DNA of 64,000 bases from Saprospiraceae bacterium (GCA_020627535.1 JAHDGU010000003.1:246356-310355); one strand, 5' to 3'; shown: positions 35,131-44,737, counted from the first letter of the stretch. Numbers and translations are program-made. Notes: generated by a model from the letters alone, not told the origin.

Positions 35131-36180
35131 ATGAAAAAATACATACTCGTTACGGCATTTTGCATCAGCTTGACACTCAGTCTCTCAGCACAGCAAGTCA
35201 CACAAGAACAAAGAAGTATGCTCACCAAGGTCAGCGCTACATGGTGTCCGCCATGCGGTGGATGGGGCTGGGACATGTTTGATGATCTCGTAGAGGACAA
35301 TGATGAAAAAGCGCTACTGATCGCCAATCACTACAGCGGTGATCTTCGCAACCCGACAGCCGAAGCCATAGCTGCCAACTTCGAGAATCGTGGACAACCT
35401 TCGTTCTTTTTGGGAAGTGTAGATCAGAATGTTACGAGTAGCAATACGACTGCACGTCGAGCGAGTATCAAAGAGCAGATTGACGCCAACTTTGAGCTCC
35501 TACCTGTGGCCAATGCGGGCCTGACAGCTCAGCTCGTCGACAATACGATCGAAGTACAAGCACAAACGAGATTTTTCCAAGACACAGAAGGTGAATTCTA
35601 TCTCGCCGTCTACATCGTAGAAGATGGGGTCATCGCGGATCAGGCGAGCAGAGGCAATAATGTCGAGCACAAAAAGATCATGCGCGAATCCTTCAGTGAT
35701 AATCACTTTGGCACTCAGCTCAATGATGCTGGAGTCGTGACGCAGGGCAGCTCTTTCATCACCAACTACTCCTATGACGTACCAGACGGATGGGTCATAG
35801 AGAATATGGATCTCGCTCTTGTCATCTGGTCGAAGCAAGCTGATGACAGCTATGAGTTTGTCAATACTTACGTAGAGAAAGACTGGCTCAATGCTAGCGC
35901 TACGAGTGATCTATTCGCTAGCACGGTCCAAGTATCGAGCTACCCTACTCTGGGACAAGGTCTATACACGACGCGATTGACACTGACAGAGTCCGTAGAG
36001 GCGCTGCAACTCAGTATCGTCTCAGAAACTGGTCAAACTGTAGAGCTCAGATCACTAGACAATCTACCTGCGGGCCAACACGAGATCCAATGGGATCTTA
36101 CGCAACAGCCATCTGGTAAGTTCTTCGTCAGAGCCAGTGCAGGCAGTGATGTGAGGACTGAGATGATTGTGAAGCAGTAG
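35131..36180 (+). CDS. secreted thioredoxin-like (Omp28-type) protein with T9SS sorting tail
   Basis: The 349-residue protein has a signal peptide (1-21, ending SLSAQ), a thioredoxin-like domain with ATWCPPCGGWGW (C39, C42) and RGQPSFFLG (the cis-Pro loop, about 91), a beta-rich middle (about 120-265), and a C-terminal T9SS type A domain (about 275-349) ending in DVRTEMIVKQ. It is predicted to be secreted to the cell surface. Omp28-like lipoproteins in Bacteroidota have the same head. Redox activity is plausible because the CxxC is intact. Confidence 0.82.
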   Translation: MKKYILVTAFCISLTLSLSAQQVTQEQRSMLTKVSATWCPPCGGWGWDMFDDLVEDNDEKALLIANHYSGDLRNPTAEAIAANFENRGQPSFFLGSVDQNVTSSNTTARRASIKEQIDANFELLPVANAGLTAQLVDNTIEVQAQTRFFQDTEGEFYLAVYIVEDGVIADQASRGNNVEHKKIMRESFSDNHFGTQLNDAGVVTQGSSFITNYSYDVPDGWVIENMDLALVIWSKQADDSYEFVNTYVEKDWLNASATSDLFASTVQVSSYPTLGQGLYTTRLTLTESVEALQLSIVSETGQTVELRSLDNLPAGQHEIQWDLTQQPSGKFFVRASAGSDVRTEMIVKQ

Positions 36181-36186
36181 GGCTTA

Positions 36187-36460
36187 TTTTTGATTTCTGA
36201 TTTGAGATTTGAGATTTCTGATTTTAACCTAATGATTTCTAGAATCATACTATTCCGAGGTTCAATGGTTGTCTCTTAGAGCAAAATCCACGGTTCACAG
36301 TTACGGTCGACGGGTTACGATTGGATCATTTTTGATTTTTGATTTTTCATTTTAAGCTGATGATTGTTGGGAGCCTATTATTTCTAGGAGCAACGGTTGT
36401 GCTTCAGGGCTAAATCCACGGTTCACGGTTCGGTCGTCGAGCTTCGACGTCAAGAGTGAG
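36187..36460. repeat. imperfect tandem repeat of about 140 bases, no gene
   Basis: This fills most of the 311-base gap at 36181-36491. Unit A (about 36187-36325) and unit B (about 36326-36460) each start with TTTTTGATTT-type runs and then share a TTCTAG/GAGCAAYGGTTGT-like part and the exact 15-mer aaatccacggttcac. The same T-rich runs recur at 28748-28776. The remaining bases to 36491 hold short repeats of acgatcatcgtcatc type. Confidence 0.75.
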
Positions 36461-36491
36461 TGATCATACAAACGATCATCGTCATCAGACG

Positions 36492-37466
36492 TCAATCCTT
36501 CTTGAAGACATAGATCTTGTTGCCGCGGCATGAGACCGAAATAAAGTCATCGTGCACCTTGATCTCAATGGGTATATCTGAGTCAAATCTATAGCTGTCG
36601 ACTGTCTCTAGACTGTCCTTGTCCATTTGCACCATGACATGCGCATGGGTGTCTAGATAGTAAATGTACTGGCCATCTAGGACTGGTGACCGGAGGCATC
36701 TATATGGCATCTCCGACTCACTGAGTTCTCGCTCCAAGATGACAGGCAGCTCTGGATCGATGGCGTATCGCTTGACGAGACGATCCCAAATGATGATAAA
36801 CTCGTGCTTGCCCGCGTCGACATGGACAGGTGGGTCGGGGTACCTTGGGGCGAAGGGTATAAAGGTAGGTCGATAAGTCTCGTATTCTTGCTCAATAGGG
36901 ATTGATGTGAAGCCTGAGTCAATGTAATTCGCATATAAGAAAGCCGCATTACAATAGACCAAGGACCTCAATGGACTTTCCCATGAGGTAAAATCTAGCA
37001 TTCTGATATGGCTGGATGATTCAGATAGCTCATAGATATTCACTATTGAACTTCTCGGAATAATATTGACGAATAAGTTATTCTTGACAAGGGCCTTGTT
37101 AGACACTCTCGAAACGCCATTAATCAACCATGAATTGCTAGCATCGCTCAACGTGCAAGAGTGTGTCAAACCATCCTCTGATTCAATTGAAAAATACATC
37201 TCATTCAGGCTACCTATGCGAACGGTTGGCTTCTGAACAGCAACCAATTTAGCGTCTTGAAAGAACCACTGAGAATTGAAACCGCTTAGAATTATCCTCG
37301 ATCCACCCTTATCTAATGCTAGCAACTTTTCACCTTCTTGAACAGTAGTAGGAACGCGCTGCATGGCGACACCATTTCCTGCTAAAAGTTCTCCATCATT
37401 CAGGCAATAAATAAGTGACTGAATTTCTACAATCTGTTGTCCATAGAGAATTGCAAAATGTTTCAT
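36492..37466 (-). CDS. protein of unknown function, beta-propeller-like
   Basis: The 324-residue protein has no signal peptide or membrane segment. It consists of short beta strands with recurring patterns such as GQYIYYLDTHAHVMVQMDKDS and DDFISVSCRGNKIYVFKKD, which look like propeller blades. I recognise no family. The start overlaps the 75-residue gene by four bases (ATGA), so the two are a pair. The pair is flanked by repeats on one side and a terminator on the other, and could be a recent insertion. Confidence 0.6.
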   Translation of the reverse strand: MKHFAILYGQQIVEIQSLIYCLNDGELLAGNGVAMQRVPTTVQEGEKLLALDKGGSRIILSGFNSQWFFQDAKLVAVQKPTVRIGSLNEMYFSIESEDGLTHSCTLSDASNSWLINGVSRVSNKALVKNNLFVNIIPRSSIVNIYELSESSSHIRMLDFTSWESPLRSLVYCNAAFLYANYIDSGFTSIPIEQEYETYRPTFIPFAPRYPDPPVHVDAGKHEFIIIWDRLVKRYAIDPELPVILERELSESEMPYRCLRSPVLDGQYIYYLDTHAHVMVQMDKDSLETVDSYRFDSDIPIEIKVHDDFISVSCRGNKIYVFKKD

Positions 37467-37690
37467 TCCAAACTCAAAAATCTAACTAAACGTTGATCGC
37501 GTAGTTGGATCATCTCTTCTAGTTCATCAATAGACCGAATATCAAAAAATCCATCTATCTTACTCTTAAGATCACTGTACAGACTCCTTGAATTCTTCTC
37601 CCAAAGATCAAAAAATTGATCTTTCAAGAAGGCCTCATCAAATTCACCACCTGGTATTGTGGATTTTTGGCGATTGAAGACGTATTTCAT
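37463..37690 (-). CDS. small protein of unknown function paired with the 324-residue gene
   Basis: The 75-residue, mostly helical and charged protein (FDEAFLKDQFFDLWEKN, then IDELEEMIQLRDQRLVRFL) has no signal and no recognised domain. It ends within the start of the next gene (ATGA overlap). No upstream promoter could be told apart from the terminator of the DUF937-OmpA gene, whose T-run starts only 15 bases away. It may be the remnant of a longer gene or one half of a two-protein system. Confidence 0.5.
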   Translation of the reverse strand: MKYVFNRQKSTIPGGEFDEAFLKDQFFDLWEKNSRSLYSDLKSKIDGFFDIRSIDELEEMIQLRDQRLVRFLSLE

Positions 37691-37695
37691 TCACA

Positions 37696-37728
37696 CAAAA
37701 AAAAAGGCGCCCCATCTCTGGAGCGCCT
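37696..37728 (-). terminator. intrinsic terminator of the DUF937-OmpA gene
   Basis: Read on the minus strand, GGCGC (37727-37723) and GCGCC (37710-37706) pair, with GG/CC pairs inside, followed by a run of nine T. It is placed 33 bases after the stop codon. Confidence 0.9.
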
Positions 37729-37760
37729 CATATCTAGGCGAATTTATCTTGATCCAAGAA

Positions 37761-39164
37761 TTACTTCTTGATGATATACACCTCTACTCTTCTGTTTTGA
37801 GCTCTACCCTCATCTGTACCGTTGTCAGCGATTGGCTCTGTCTGACCACGTCCTTGAGACTGTACTCTTGCCTTATCGATACCACCAGCAATCAAAGCGT
37901 CTTTCACAGCTTTGGCTCTAGCGATAGAAAGATCTAGATTGTTCTGCGCTTCACCTGTGTTATCTGTGTGACCTACGATATTGATCACAGCATTTGGGTA
38001 TGCCTTCATGATCGCAGTGAGGTTGTCAATCTGTGTCTTTGACTCTGCAGTGATGTTTGAAGATCCAGTCTCGAAGTTGACTCCGTCAAATACATAGCTC
38101 TTCGTGGCATCTACTGTACCAGAGAATGCTTTGGCAATGCTCTCAGTGAATCCACCAGCTTTTGCTTTGATCTCAGCACCACCTGGGATAGAGATAGAAG
38201 TGATCATGTCTTTGACAGCATTAGCACCTTCTTTGACTGCACCACCTACAGCTTCTGCACCGTCAGCTACAGCAGCACCAGTTGCTTTGGCTGCATCACC
38301 AACTTTATTGGCGCCTGACTTGACCATCTCAGTAGTCGATCCTGCTGCATCTCCCACTGCATCTCCAAGGCTCTTACCATCTTGGCAAGATCTCCAAGTG
38401 AAAATACCGAAGATGATTGCTAGACCTAGAAGAAGCAAAGGAAGAAGTCTGCTAAGAAGAGACTTACCAGCTCTACCAGCGTCTGCAGCTGTGTTGACAG
38501 CAGCTGTACCAGCAGCTTTTGCTGTGTTGCCTACCGTCTTGGCTCCTGTAGCCGCAGCCGTGCCGACAGTCTTGGCAGCACCAGTGACTTTATCAGCAGC
38601 TCCTCCTGCGACGTCTTTGCCCCAGTTGGCAAAGCCCATGAGAGAACCTAGACCTGCGGGAGCAGCTTTTTGTACATGTTGTTTTTGACCAAGGAGCATG
38701 TCCATGAGACCTCTTGGGCTCAATTTGTCTCCGAGGACTTTCTTACCGATGACGCTCATCAGCATAGGAGCAGCCATCTTGAGGAGAGAAGAACTGTTTC
38801 CAGTTTTCATTCCACTGACTTTGGCGATGATGTCTACGATACCACCTAGTTTGTTACCTAGGATAGAGCTGAGTAGAGATCCACCACCGTTCATGAGGCC
38901 ATTGATATCGCCTCCGCTACCGAAGATGCTACCGATGTTTGACAGCATAGAACCGTCAAATCCACCTCCCTTGATCATATCAAGGATGGCACCAGCACCT
39001 TTCTCGTCTCCGGCTTTATCGATAAGTCCACCAAGTAGTGAAGGTATCGCTGCACCTAGCGCTGATTCTGTAGTACTAGCGCTTTCGCCCAAAAACTTGG
39101 ACGCGTGTTGAGCAAGCTGTCCACCAACTTGGTCTTTAAACAAATCAATTAGATTAAGTGACAT
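37761..39164 (-). CDS. DUF937 plus OmpA-domain envelope protein
   Basis: The 467-residue protein has an N-terminal DUF937 domain (about 1-150: LIDLFKDQVGGQLAQHASKFLG, GAAIPSLLGGLIDKAG). An Ala/Gly/Lys-rich part (about 175-235) leads to one membrane segment (about 240-262), then another Ala-rich linker. The C-terminal OmpA peptidoglycan-binding domain (about 345-467) has IVGHTDNTGEAQNN-type sequence and AQNRRVEVYI. It lacks a signal peptide, so the DUF937 part is probably cytoplasmic and the OmpA part periplasmic. It would tie the inner membrane to peptidoglycan. The function of DUF937 is unknown. Confidence 0.88.
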   Translation of the reverse strand: MSLNLIDLFKDQVGGQLAQHASKFLGESASTTESALGAAIPSLLGGLIDKAGDEKGAGAILDMIKGGGFDGSMLSNIGSIFGSGGDINGLMNGGGSLLSSILGNKLGGIVDIIAKVSGMKTGNSSSLLKMAAPMLMSVIGKKVLGDKLSPRGLMDMLLGQKQHVQKAAPAGLGSLMGFANWGKDVAGGAADKVTGAAKTVGTAAATGAKTVGNTAKAAGTAAVNTAADAGRAGKSLLSRLLPLLLLGLAIIFGIFTWRSCQDGKSLGDAVGDAAGSTTEMVKSGANKVGDAAKATGAAVADGAEAVGGAVKEGANAVKDMITSISIPGGAEIKAKAGGFTESIAKAFSGTVDATKSYVFDGVNFETGSSNITAESKTQIDNLTAIMKAYPNAVINIVGHTDNTGEAQNNLDLSIARAKAVKDALIAGGIDKARVQSQGRGQTEPIADNGTDEGRAQNRRVEVYIIKK

Positions 39165-39214
39165 GATTGTGTATTGAATGTGTGAATAATTTGAAAGTTT
39201 TCACTATTGATACG

Positions 39215-39246
39215 CAAAGATTGCGACTGAGTCACATATTTATCAA
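39215..39246 (-). promoter_or_regulatory. predicted promoter of the DUF937-OmpA gene
   Basis: The minus strand shows TTG (39244-39246), a 21-base spacer and AATCTTTG (39215-39222), one mismatch from TAnnTTTG, leaving a leader of about 45 bases. The rest of the 320-base gap 39165-39484 shows only AT-rich sequence and presumably the promoter of the small gene at 39485. Confidence 0.45.
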
Positions 39247-39484
39247 AAAACTGATGATTGTTCAAGGTTTTGCTCATTCCTATGCAAGATCGTCAAGATT
39301 ACCCTAGCTCATTTAGACATCAGGCTGAGATTCCTGCATGACTCATGAAGTCAGTCGTGCTGCAGCTTGTAGAATTTTTGTCGAAGAAATCCTAGACAAT
39401 TCAGTTCATCTGATTGATTATTGAAGGATTTTTCTATATATTTCGATTGTTAACGATACATATTCATCTTAAACACTTTCCGAC

Positions 39485-39748
39485 ATGCATATAACATTTG
39501 AGGAACTACGCAAGATCAAGCACAGTCTACCTACTGGTAGCATCAACAAAATCGCTGAAGAACTTCAACTGGAAGAACAAACTGTTCGGAACTTTTTTGG
39601 TGCCAAGAAGTATGAGGACGGCAAGATCGTCGGCAAACACATCCAGCCTGGACCCAATGGGGGCTATGTGGAGATCGAAGACTCTGCCATCCTCGAGAGC
39701 GCTCGACGCATCATCCAAACCAACAAAGCCGTAGCTAGCGAAAACTAG
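39485..39748 (+). CDS. small helix-turn-helix-like protein
   Basis: The 87-residue protein has N-terminal TFEELRKIKHSLPTGSINKIAEELQLEEQTVRNFFGAK-type sequence, read here as a helix-turn-helix (helices about 18-27 and 30-40). A beta part containing GPNGGYVEIED and a helical tail follow. Its small size and HTH suggest a DNA-binding regulator, perhaps abundant. I know of no named family. A strong bidirectional terminator follows it. Confidence 0.65.
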   Translation: MHITFEELRKIKHSLPTGSINKIAEELQLEEQTVRNFFGAKKYEDGKIVGKHIQPGPNGGYVEIEDSAILESARRIIQTNKAVASEN

Positions 39749-39790
39749 TAGCAGCCGCGATCAAGACTCAGACGAGCTGAGTTCAAGAAA

Positions 39791-39820
39791 AAAAGGGCAA
39801 CGGATCTCCGCTGCCCTTTT
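39791..39820. terminator. bidirectional intrinsic terminator
   Basis: AAAAGGGCA (39791-39799) pairs with TGCCCTTTT (39812-39820), with an inner CGG/CCG stem and an ATCT loop. It is T-rich on both sides and serves the convergent small HTH gene and the DUF5689 gene. Confidence 0.9.
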
Positions 39821-39840
39821 TCTTTGGCTTGATTTGGATC

Positions 39841-41856
39841 TTATTCGATCACATCATCCAGACTTCTCAGCCCCAACTGAGGTTCATTGAAGAACGTACC
39901 CATTGCTATGACATCGACCGAACCAGAAGGCAACGCCGCATCAGCGAAGCTTGCCGCTCCCCGCGTAAAGTGCGGAAGACTACCAGTAGCATCAGAGATC
40001 GTAATGACACCACCAAATGTGCTGCTACCAGATAGTGTAACGTCATTCACTCTCACAAGGCGAGATTCATAGTCTTCAAAGTTGTCGACAAGAGAAGAGA
40101 TCGTCAACTCGATCGGCGTGACGGCTGCGCTACCCATGACACTTGCATTGGCATTGGGCACATTGTTGATCTGAATAAGTCCATTGAAATCAGAGAGCTC
40201 CATCCCATTCACATCAATCTTCAATACTGTACCAACGTCAAATGAGTGAGCATCATTGAATCTTACGACGATACCGGCGGTCTCGTCTTGAACTACCGCA
40301 TTTCTGTCTGTAGTATTTCCATTGACCACATCACTGATGACTGTGGCGATGACGTATCCATCCTTGGCAGAAGTTGCTCCTCCTAAGTAGTCGTCGCGCA
40401 CGCTTCTAAGAGTAAGCGTATCCTTATCTCCCGTTCCTGTCGTACCACCAATGACATCGTCGGCATTCCTCATCGAGACTTGGATGTCTTCTTCAAATAT
40501 GGTGACAATTCCTATGAGATCTACTTCCCCATCAGGAACAGGATTGTTGGCGAAAGTGGCAGAGCTGAAAGCGAACATCGGTAAAGAACCTGTTGCATCA
40601 CTCACGGTCACGGTCCCGTCGAAAGTAGAACCATCAAGGCTCACACCGTTGAGTCTTACGAGGGTGCCTTCCCATTCGTTTCCATTGTCTATTACATTTT
40701 GAACATTGGCAACACGTGGTGTCGGTGTAGCACTGACTCCTTGACTCACAGCAGCACCATTAGGCACACCGCTCACTTGTAGACTTCCTCTAAACTGAGA
40801 TAACTCACGACCAGATACTGTCACCTTGAGTTCCTCTCCAAGGCCAAACTGGTGCTCCGCTGTAAATCTCACAATGATGCCCGCAGTGCCATCTTGAATG
40901 TAGAGGTTTTGAACATTGATATTCATATTGGCCTCATCACTGATCACAATACCTTGAATGAAACCTGCAGGAGCCTCAGTCGCTCCAGAAGCAAATGCAT
41001 CTCTGAGCTGTCTGATGGTCAACTCTTCGCCTCCACCAGTCGATCCGTCACATCGTTCTCCGGAAAAGTCTACATCGTCAAGACTATTCAATTGGAGTTG
41101 GTAGTCTGTAGAGCCACCTTCAAAGATTCCCACTATACCTGAGATCGAGCCATTACCCGATGGAGTGGTCTCTCCGGCAAAGCTCGAAAAACCACTTGTA
41201 CGTAACACAAATTCTTCCCCATCACAATCTTGTAGATCGAGATTGACAGAAGAGTTGTTGACAGCATCTGCGTAGGTCACTCCAGCATCACCGATGGCAA
41301 ACTCGAGGTTCTCGATCGTAATGTAAGTGCTAAGAACGTTGACTTTGTACTCTTCCAGTGGAAGCGACTTAATCTCCTCAATCGTATAAACCCTCGGCAC
41401 CACTTCATTATTAAAAGTACCTGGGAATATCACCTCTGGAATCAGCGTCAAGGGTATACGCTCTTCCCCTTGGGCGACCTGTAGCAAGCCAGCGAACTCC
41501 GTGATCGTCAAGCCTTGAAGCTTGACAAAGACGCGTCTACCAATAGGATATGTGTTGTAAAGATTGGTTTCCTCGAGTCTTAACTCGATTCCCGAGGTCT
41601 CATCTTGGATATACAGCTGCCGAAAAAAGTTGCCTGCTTCATCACTTGAGACAACTACACCACTGATGACCCAGTCCTCAGCAATGGGACCATTGAGCTC
41701 ATTATTAAGAAATAGCGTCTTGATCTCCGCAATCGTGTGGGTGACAGTGATGTCCGGATCTGATCCATCCACAGGTGGTGTGTCAAATTGATCATCGACA
41801 CAAGAGATCGATACGCCTAGCACAAATAGGCACAGCGCAATTAGCTTATTCGTCAT
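39841..41856 (-). CDS. DUF5689 surface lipoprotein with three OB-fold-like modules
   Basis: The start is ATG 41856, one base after the stop of the TonB receptor gene; an upstream ATG at 41883 lies inside that gene. The protein is 671 residues with a lipobox signal (LGVSISC, Cys19). Three modules start with ITVTHTIAEIKTLF (about 38), LTIRQLRDAF (about 275) and LTLRSVRDDYLGGA (about 475). Each has the pattern VxGxVxSDxxxxNxxxxxIQDxTxGIxxR. DUF5689 is a Bacteroidota family with an OB-like fold, here the obvious partner of the adjacent receptor. It may bind phosphate-containing polymers or nucleotides, but this is inference. Confidence 0.85.
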   Translation of the reverse strand: MTNKLIALCLFVLGVSISCVDDQFDTPPVDGSDPDITVTHTIAEIKTLFLNNELNGPIAEDWVISGVVVSSDEAGNFFRQLYIQDETSGIELRLEETNLYNTYPIGRRVFVKLQGLTITEFAGLLQVAQGEERIPLTLIPEVIFPGTFNNEVVPRVYTIEEIKSLPLEEYKVNVLSTYITIENLEFAIGDAGVTYADAVNNSSVNLDLQDCDGEEFVLRTSGFSSFAGETTPSGNGSISGIVGIFEGGSTDYQLQLNSLDDVDFSGERCDGSTGGGEELTIRQLRDAFASGATEAPAGFIQGIVISDEANMNINVQNLYIQDGTAGIIVRFTAEHQFGLGEELKVTVSGRELSQFRGSLQVSGVPNGAAVSQGVSATPTPRVANVQNVIDNGNEWEGTLVRLNGVSLDGSTFDGTVTVSDATGSLPMFAFSSATFANNPVPDGEVDLIGIVTIFEEDIQVSMRNADDVIGGTTGTGDKDTLTLRSVRDDYLGGATSAKDGYVIATVISDVVNGNTTDRNAVVQDETAGIVVRFNDAHSFDVGTVLKIDVNGMELSDFNGLIQINNVPNANASVMGSAAVTPIELTISSLVDNFEDYESRLVRVNDVTLSGSSTFGGVITISDATGSLPHFTRGAASFADAALPSGSVDVIAMGTFFNEPQLGLRSLDDVIE

Positions 41857-41857
41857 C

Positions 41858-44620
41858 TTAAAATCTATAGTTGACATTGACAAAGTAGTTTAGGCCTTGG
41901 TAGTAATAGTATCTAGAAGGGAATGTATTGACATCTTGATTCTCAAAGTCGAAGCGAAGCTGCTCAAAGCCACCAGTAATGAAGTCTTGGTTATCAAGGA
42001 GATTTGTAATACCGATGCTCATCGCAATGAAGGATCTCTTATCCTGGAGCCAATTGACTCTCCAGGATTTGGAAAATGAGAGGTCCACTGTCATCTGATC
42101 GGCAAGATCCTCTTGATCCAAGATCTCAACAAACTTCTCAGAGTCTCGCGTCAGACCCTCCACTGCTGTGGTCGTACGACGGATCGGATTGTATCCTGTG
42201 TACATCTCTCGAAACATGTTGACATTGAGAAATACCGACCAAAACTTGGGAGATCTATAAGTCAATCCGACATTGTAGGCTTCTTGGGGACCTGTCGATA
42301 GTCGGATATTCTTGGCATAGATGGTGCGATCCTGATCTTGGAGAAGCTCTTCGGCATTGTTGTCTTGAGTGAATGTACCCTGAGGACGCGAAGTGATAAA
42401 GTACTCTCCTACTGCTGCAACGGCATGTATATTCCATCCAGGCGCAAAATCGTAGCCCACACCAAACTCTATGCCTTGATGTCTGGTATCAAGATCTGAG
42501 ATGCTGAAGTTGACGAAAGTCCTCAGATCATCGTGATAAAAGCTCCTGGTCTCTATCTGATCCAGGACTTCTGTGTAGTATGCGAGTGCTTTGATTTTGA
42601 GCTTTGGTGCTTTGAGATTGTAAGATATTTCTCCCCCTCTCACTGTCTCATTGACTAGGCCATCGACCACACTGTTTCTGGTACGAGGTGATACAAAGGC
42701 ATCTCTTATGCTCGGAGCTCGTGTACCACTGTAGACACCCGCATGGATATAATTACGACCATCAATCTTATAGGTCGCACCAGCTTTGAGATTGTAGTTG
42801 GTGAAGCTATACTTTTCGGACTGACCAAATGAATTGTCAGGAAATAGACCTTTGCGCACCTTGCTATCTCTCCAAAACTGGTCTTGACTTGCCGATGCTC
42901 CTGCATATATATCGAGCTTGCGTGATGCCCACTGTAGTTGTGCCCACACGCGTGATCTATTGACGACTTGTAGATAGTCATGCCCATAGCGATCACCTTC
43001 TCTGACGACCCGGTTGGGGCGATTGAGATCGTTTTGTGCTGCTTCTGGCTTATCGGGGAAGTCCGTCAGGGCGAATCTGTCGAGGTCTACATAGAAATCT
43101 CCACCAAGAAGATCTACCACAGCATTGTACACATCAGTTTCGAGACTTCGATATTGGATACCACCTTGCAGACTGATATTGTCTGATAAGGCATAGTTGA
43201 GTACCGAGTTGAAGTTGAACTCCTTGCTATCAAATCTGCGATCTGAGATGATATACTGTGATCGATTGCCCGCAATATCATTGCCCTCGATGCCATCTAC
43301 ATTGCGGAATACATCAGGACTACTGAGGTTGGCTTCATAGAGCGCATCCCACTGAATCTGCCTTGCCGACTCGTCATTGCGCAGGACATCTTCGACTCGT
43401 CCCGCCACGACTGGATCTTCTATGAAACTTGGCAGTCGTCTATAGTAGTCTGGTCTTGGGTCTTGAGCATTGAACCAGTCGAGCGCCGTACTTCCAGATC
43501 GTCCAAATTGATAAGACACCGTCGAAGTAAGGCTCATTTTGCCGGAAGGCGTCCAATCATGCCTCAGCATGGCGATCGGCTGATGGTAATTACCTACCCG
43601 ACTGTTGCGCTTCTCACCATTCTGATAGCCCCACCAAGGATTGTAATAGTTTGTACCGGCCAGGTCAAACAGCTCTTGTTGCGCGGGACCTTGGCGACCA
43701 CGTCGATTGGGTGCTCCGAGAAAGACTGCATTGAGCAGATGGGAGTCATTAAACTTTTTGTCAACTGACACGAAATAAGAGAATGCGTCATACCAAGTGC
43801 CTGGCACGTAGCCCTCTGCAGCATATCTCCGTGATCCAGAGATGGTGTATGCCCAGCCATTTTCTTTGAGACCGCTGCTATGTGTGACCATCTGTCTCCA
43901 TCTGTAGTTGCGATTGGTCGCACTGAGGGTAAATCTTGTCTGCTTGCGCTGGCTAGAGGCTCTGAGATCCAGAGATATGACACCACCGGGACCGCCGATC
44001 GCCATATCAGAGACGAGAAGTCCTTGATTGGCCGTGCGGAGGCGCATGACATCGTTGAGTCCACCCCATTGACCCCAGATCACACGACCATTGTCGAGTT
44101 CATTGGTTGGCATACCATTGAGAAACATCTCTGTCTGATCCGAGTCATAGCCCCTGATGCGGAATCTCGCTGGTCCAAATGTAAATGCCGCAGTCGAAGC
44201 GAAGATGTCATTGGAGCTATTGAGAAGGCTTGAGATATTGCCTTGGTCGATCTCATCCACATCATTTTGATCCATATTGATGCTCAAGATCTGATCGTCG
44301 AGATCGTCTACTGGTGCGATATAAATCTCACCCAGATCTGACAAGGCACAACTGATAATCCGCCGATCCTGGCTGCGATTCCAAAGGATGACGATCTCTA
44401 CAGTGCCTTCGCAGCTCAAATCGAGGGTAAAACTGCCATCTTCTGCAGTATTGACAGAGTTACTGCCTCCAGCCACACTGATCAGTGCTCCTTTGACGGG
44501 TTCATCAGATGCTGCATTCAGCAGGACTCCACTGATTCCAGAATCTTGAGCACGCAGGCTAGTGAGAAGACCGATAAATATTAAAGTCGTACTAAAAAAT
44601 AGGCGAAAGGATCTAGGCAT
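41858..44620 (-). CDS. TonB-dependent receptor with N-terminal carboxypeptidase-regulatory domain
   Basis: The 920-residue outer membrane receptor starts at ATG 44620; the in-frame ATG at 44656 lies upstream of the predicted -7 box. A signal peptide (1-24) is followed by a CarboxypepD_reg-like domain (about 25-110), a plug domain with FRIRGYDSDQTEMFLNGMPTNELDNG (about 155-185), and a barrel ending in the aromatic QGLNYFVNVNYRF. It differs from the SusC type and lacks the STN domain. The cognate substrate is probably supplied by the DUF5689 lipoprotein and the divergent exo/endonuclease-phosphatase. Confidence 0.92.
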   Translation of the reverse strand: MPRSFRLFFSTTLIFIGLLTSLRAQDSGISGVLLNAASDEPVKGALISVAGGSNSVNTAEDGSFTLDLSCEGTVEIVILWNRSQDRRIISCALSDLGEIYIAPVDDLDDQILSINMDQNDVDEIDQGNISSLLNSSNDIFASTAAFTFGPARFRIRGYDSDQTEMFLNGMPTNELDNGRVIWGQWGGLNDVMRLRTANQGLLVSDMAIGGPGGVISLDLRASSQRKQTRFTLSATNRNYRWRQMVTHSSGLKENGWAYTISGSRRYAAEGYVPGTWYDAFSYFVSVDKKFNDSHLLNAVFLGAPNRRGRQGPAQQELFDLAGTNYYNPWWGYQNGEKRNSRVGNYHQPIAMLRHDWTPSGKMSLTSTVSYQFGRSGSTALDWFNAQDPRPDYYRRLPSFIEDPVVAGRVEDVLRNDESARQIQWDALYEANLSSPDVFRNVDGIEGNDIAGNRSQYIISDRRFDSKEFNFNSVLNYALSDNISLQGGIQYRSLETDVYNAVVDLLGGDFYVDLDRFALTDFPDKPEAAQNDLNRPNRVVREGDRYGHDYLQVVNRSRVWAQLQWASRKLDIYAGASASQDQFWRDSKVRKGLFPDNSFGQSEKYSFTNYNLKAGATYKIDGRNYIHAGVYSGTRAPSIRDAFVSPRTRNSVVDGLVNETVRGGEISYNLKAPKLKIKALAYYTEVLDQIETRSFYHDDLRTFVNFSISDLDTRHQGIEFGVGYDFAPGWNIHAVAAVGEYFITSRPQGTFTQDNNAEELLQDQDRTIYAKNIRLSTGPQEAYNVGLTYRSPKFWSVFLNVNMFREMYTGYNPIRRTTTAVEGLTRDSEKFVEILDQEDLADQMTVDLSFSKSWRVNWLQDKRSFIAMSIGITNLLDNQDFITGGFEQLRFDFENQDVNTFPSRYYYYQGLNYFVNVNYRF

Positions 44621-44642
44621 CAGCTTGGCGATGTTTGGATGG

Positions 44643-44650
44643 CAAAGGTA
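44643..44650 (-). promoter_or_regulatory. predicted -7 box of the TonB receptor/DUF5689 operon
   Basis: The minus strand reads TACCTTTG, an exact TAnnTTTG match, about 23 bases before ATG 44620. This supports the shorter start for the receptor. Confidence 0.5.
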
Positions 44651-44729
44651 CGTCATAGACGATCACATGACTCATGAGTTTACAATCTGTTTACATATTG
44701 ATTTCACGACTTAGTAGAAATCACATACC

Positions 44730-44737
44730 TATTTTTG
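44730..44737 (+). promoter_or_regulatory. predicted -7 box of the endonuclease/phosphatase gene
   Basis: TATTTTTG matches TAnnTTTG and ends only four bases before the ATG at 44742, so the transcript would be nearly leaderless if this box is used. Confidence 0.3.

Noticed and set aside
38104..39111. Two long plus-strand open frames (194 and 137 residues) opposite the DUF937-OmpA gene
   Set aside because: Their Ala/Pro/Ser-rich composition mirrors the Ala/Gly-rich antisense gene, which has clear domains; they are shadows.
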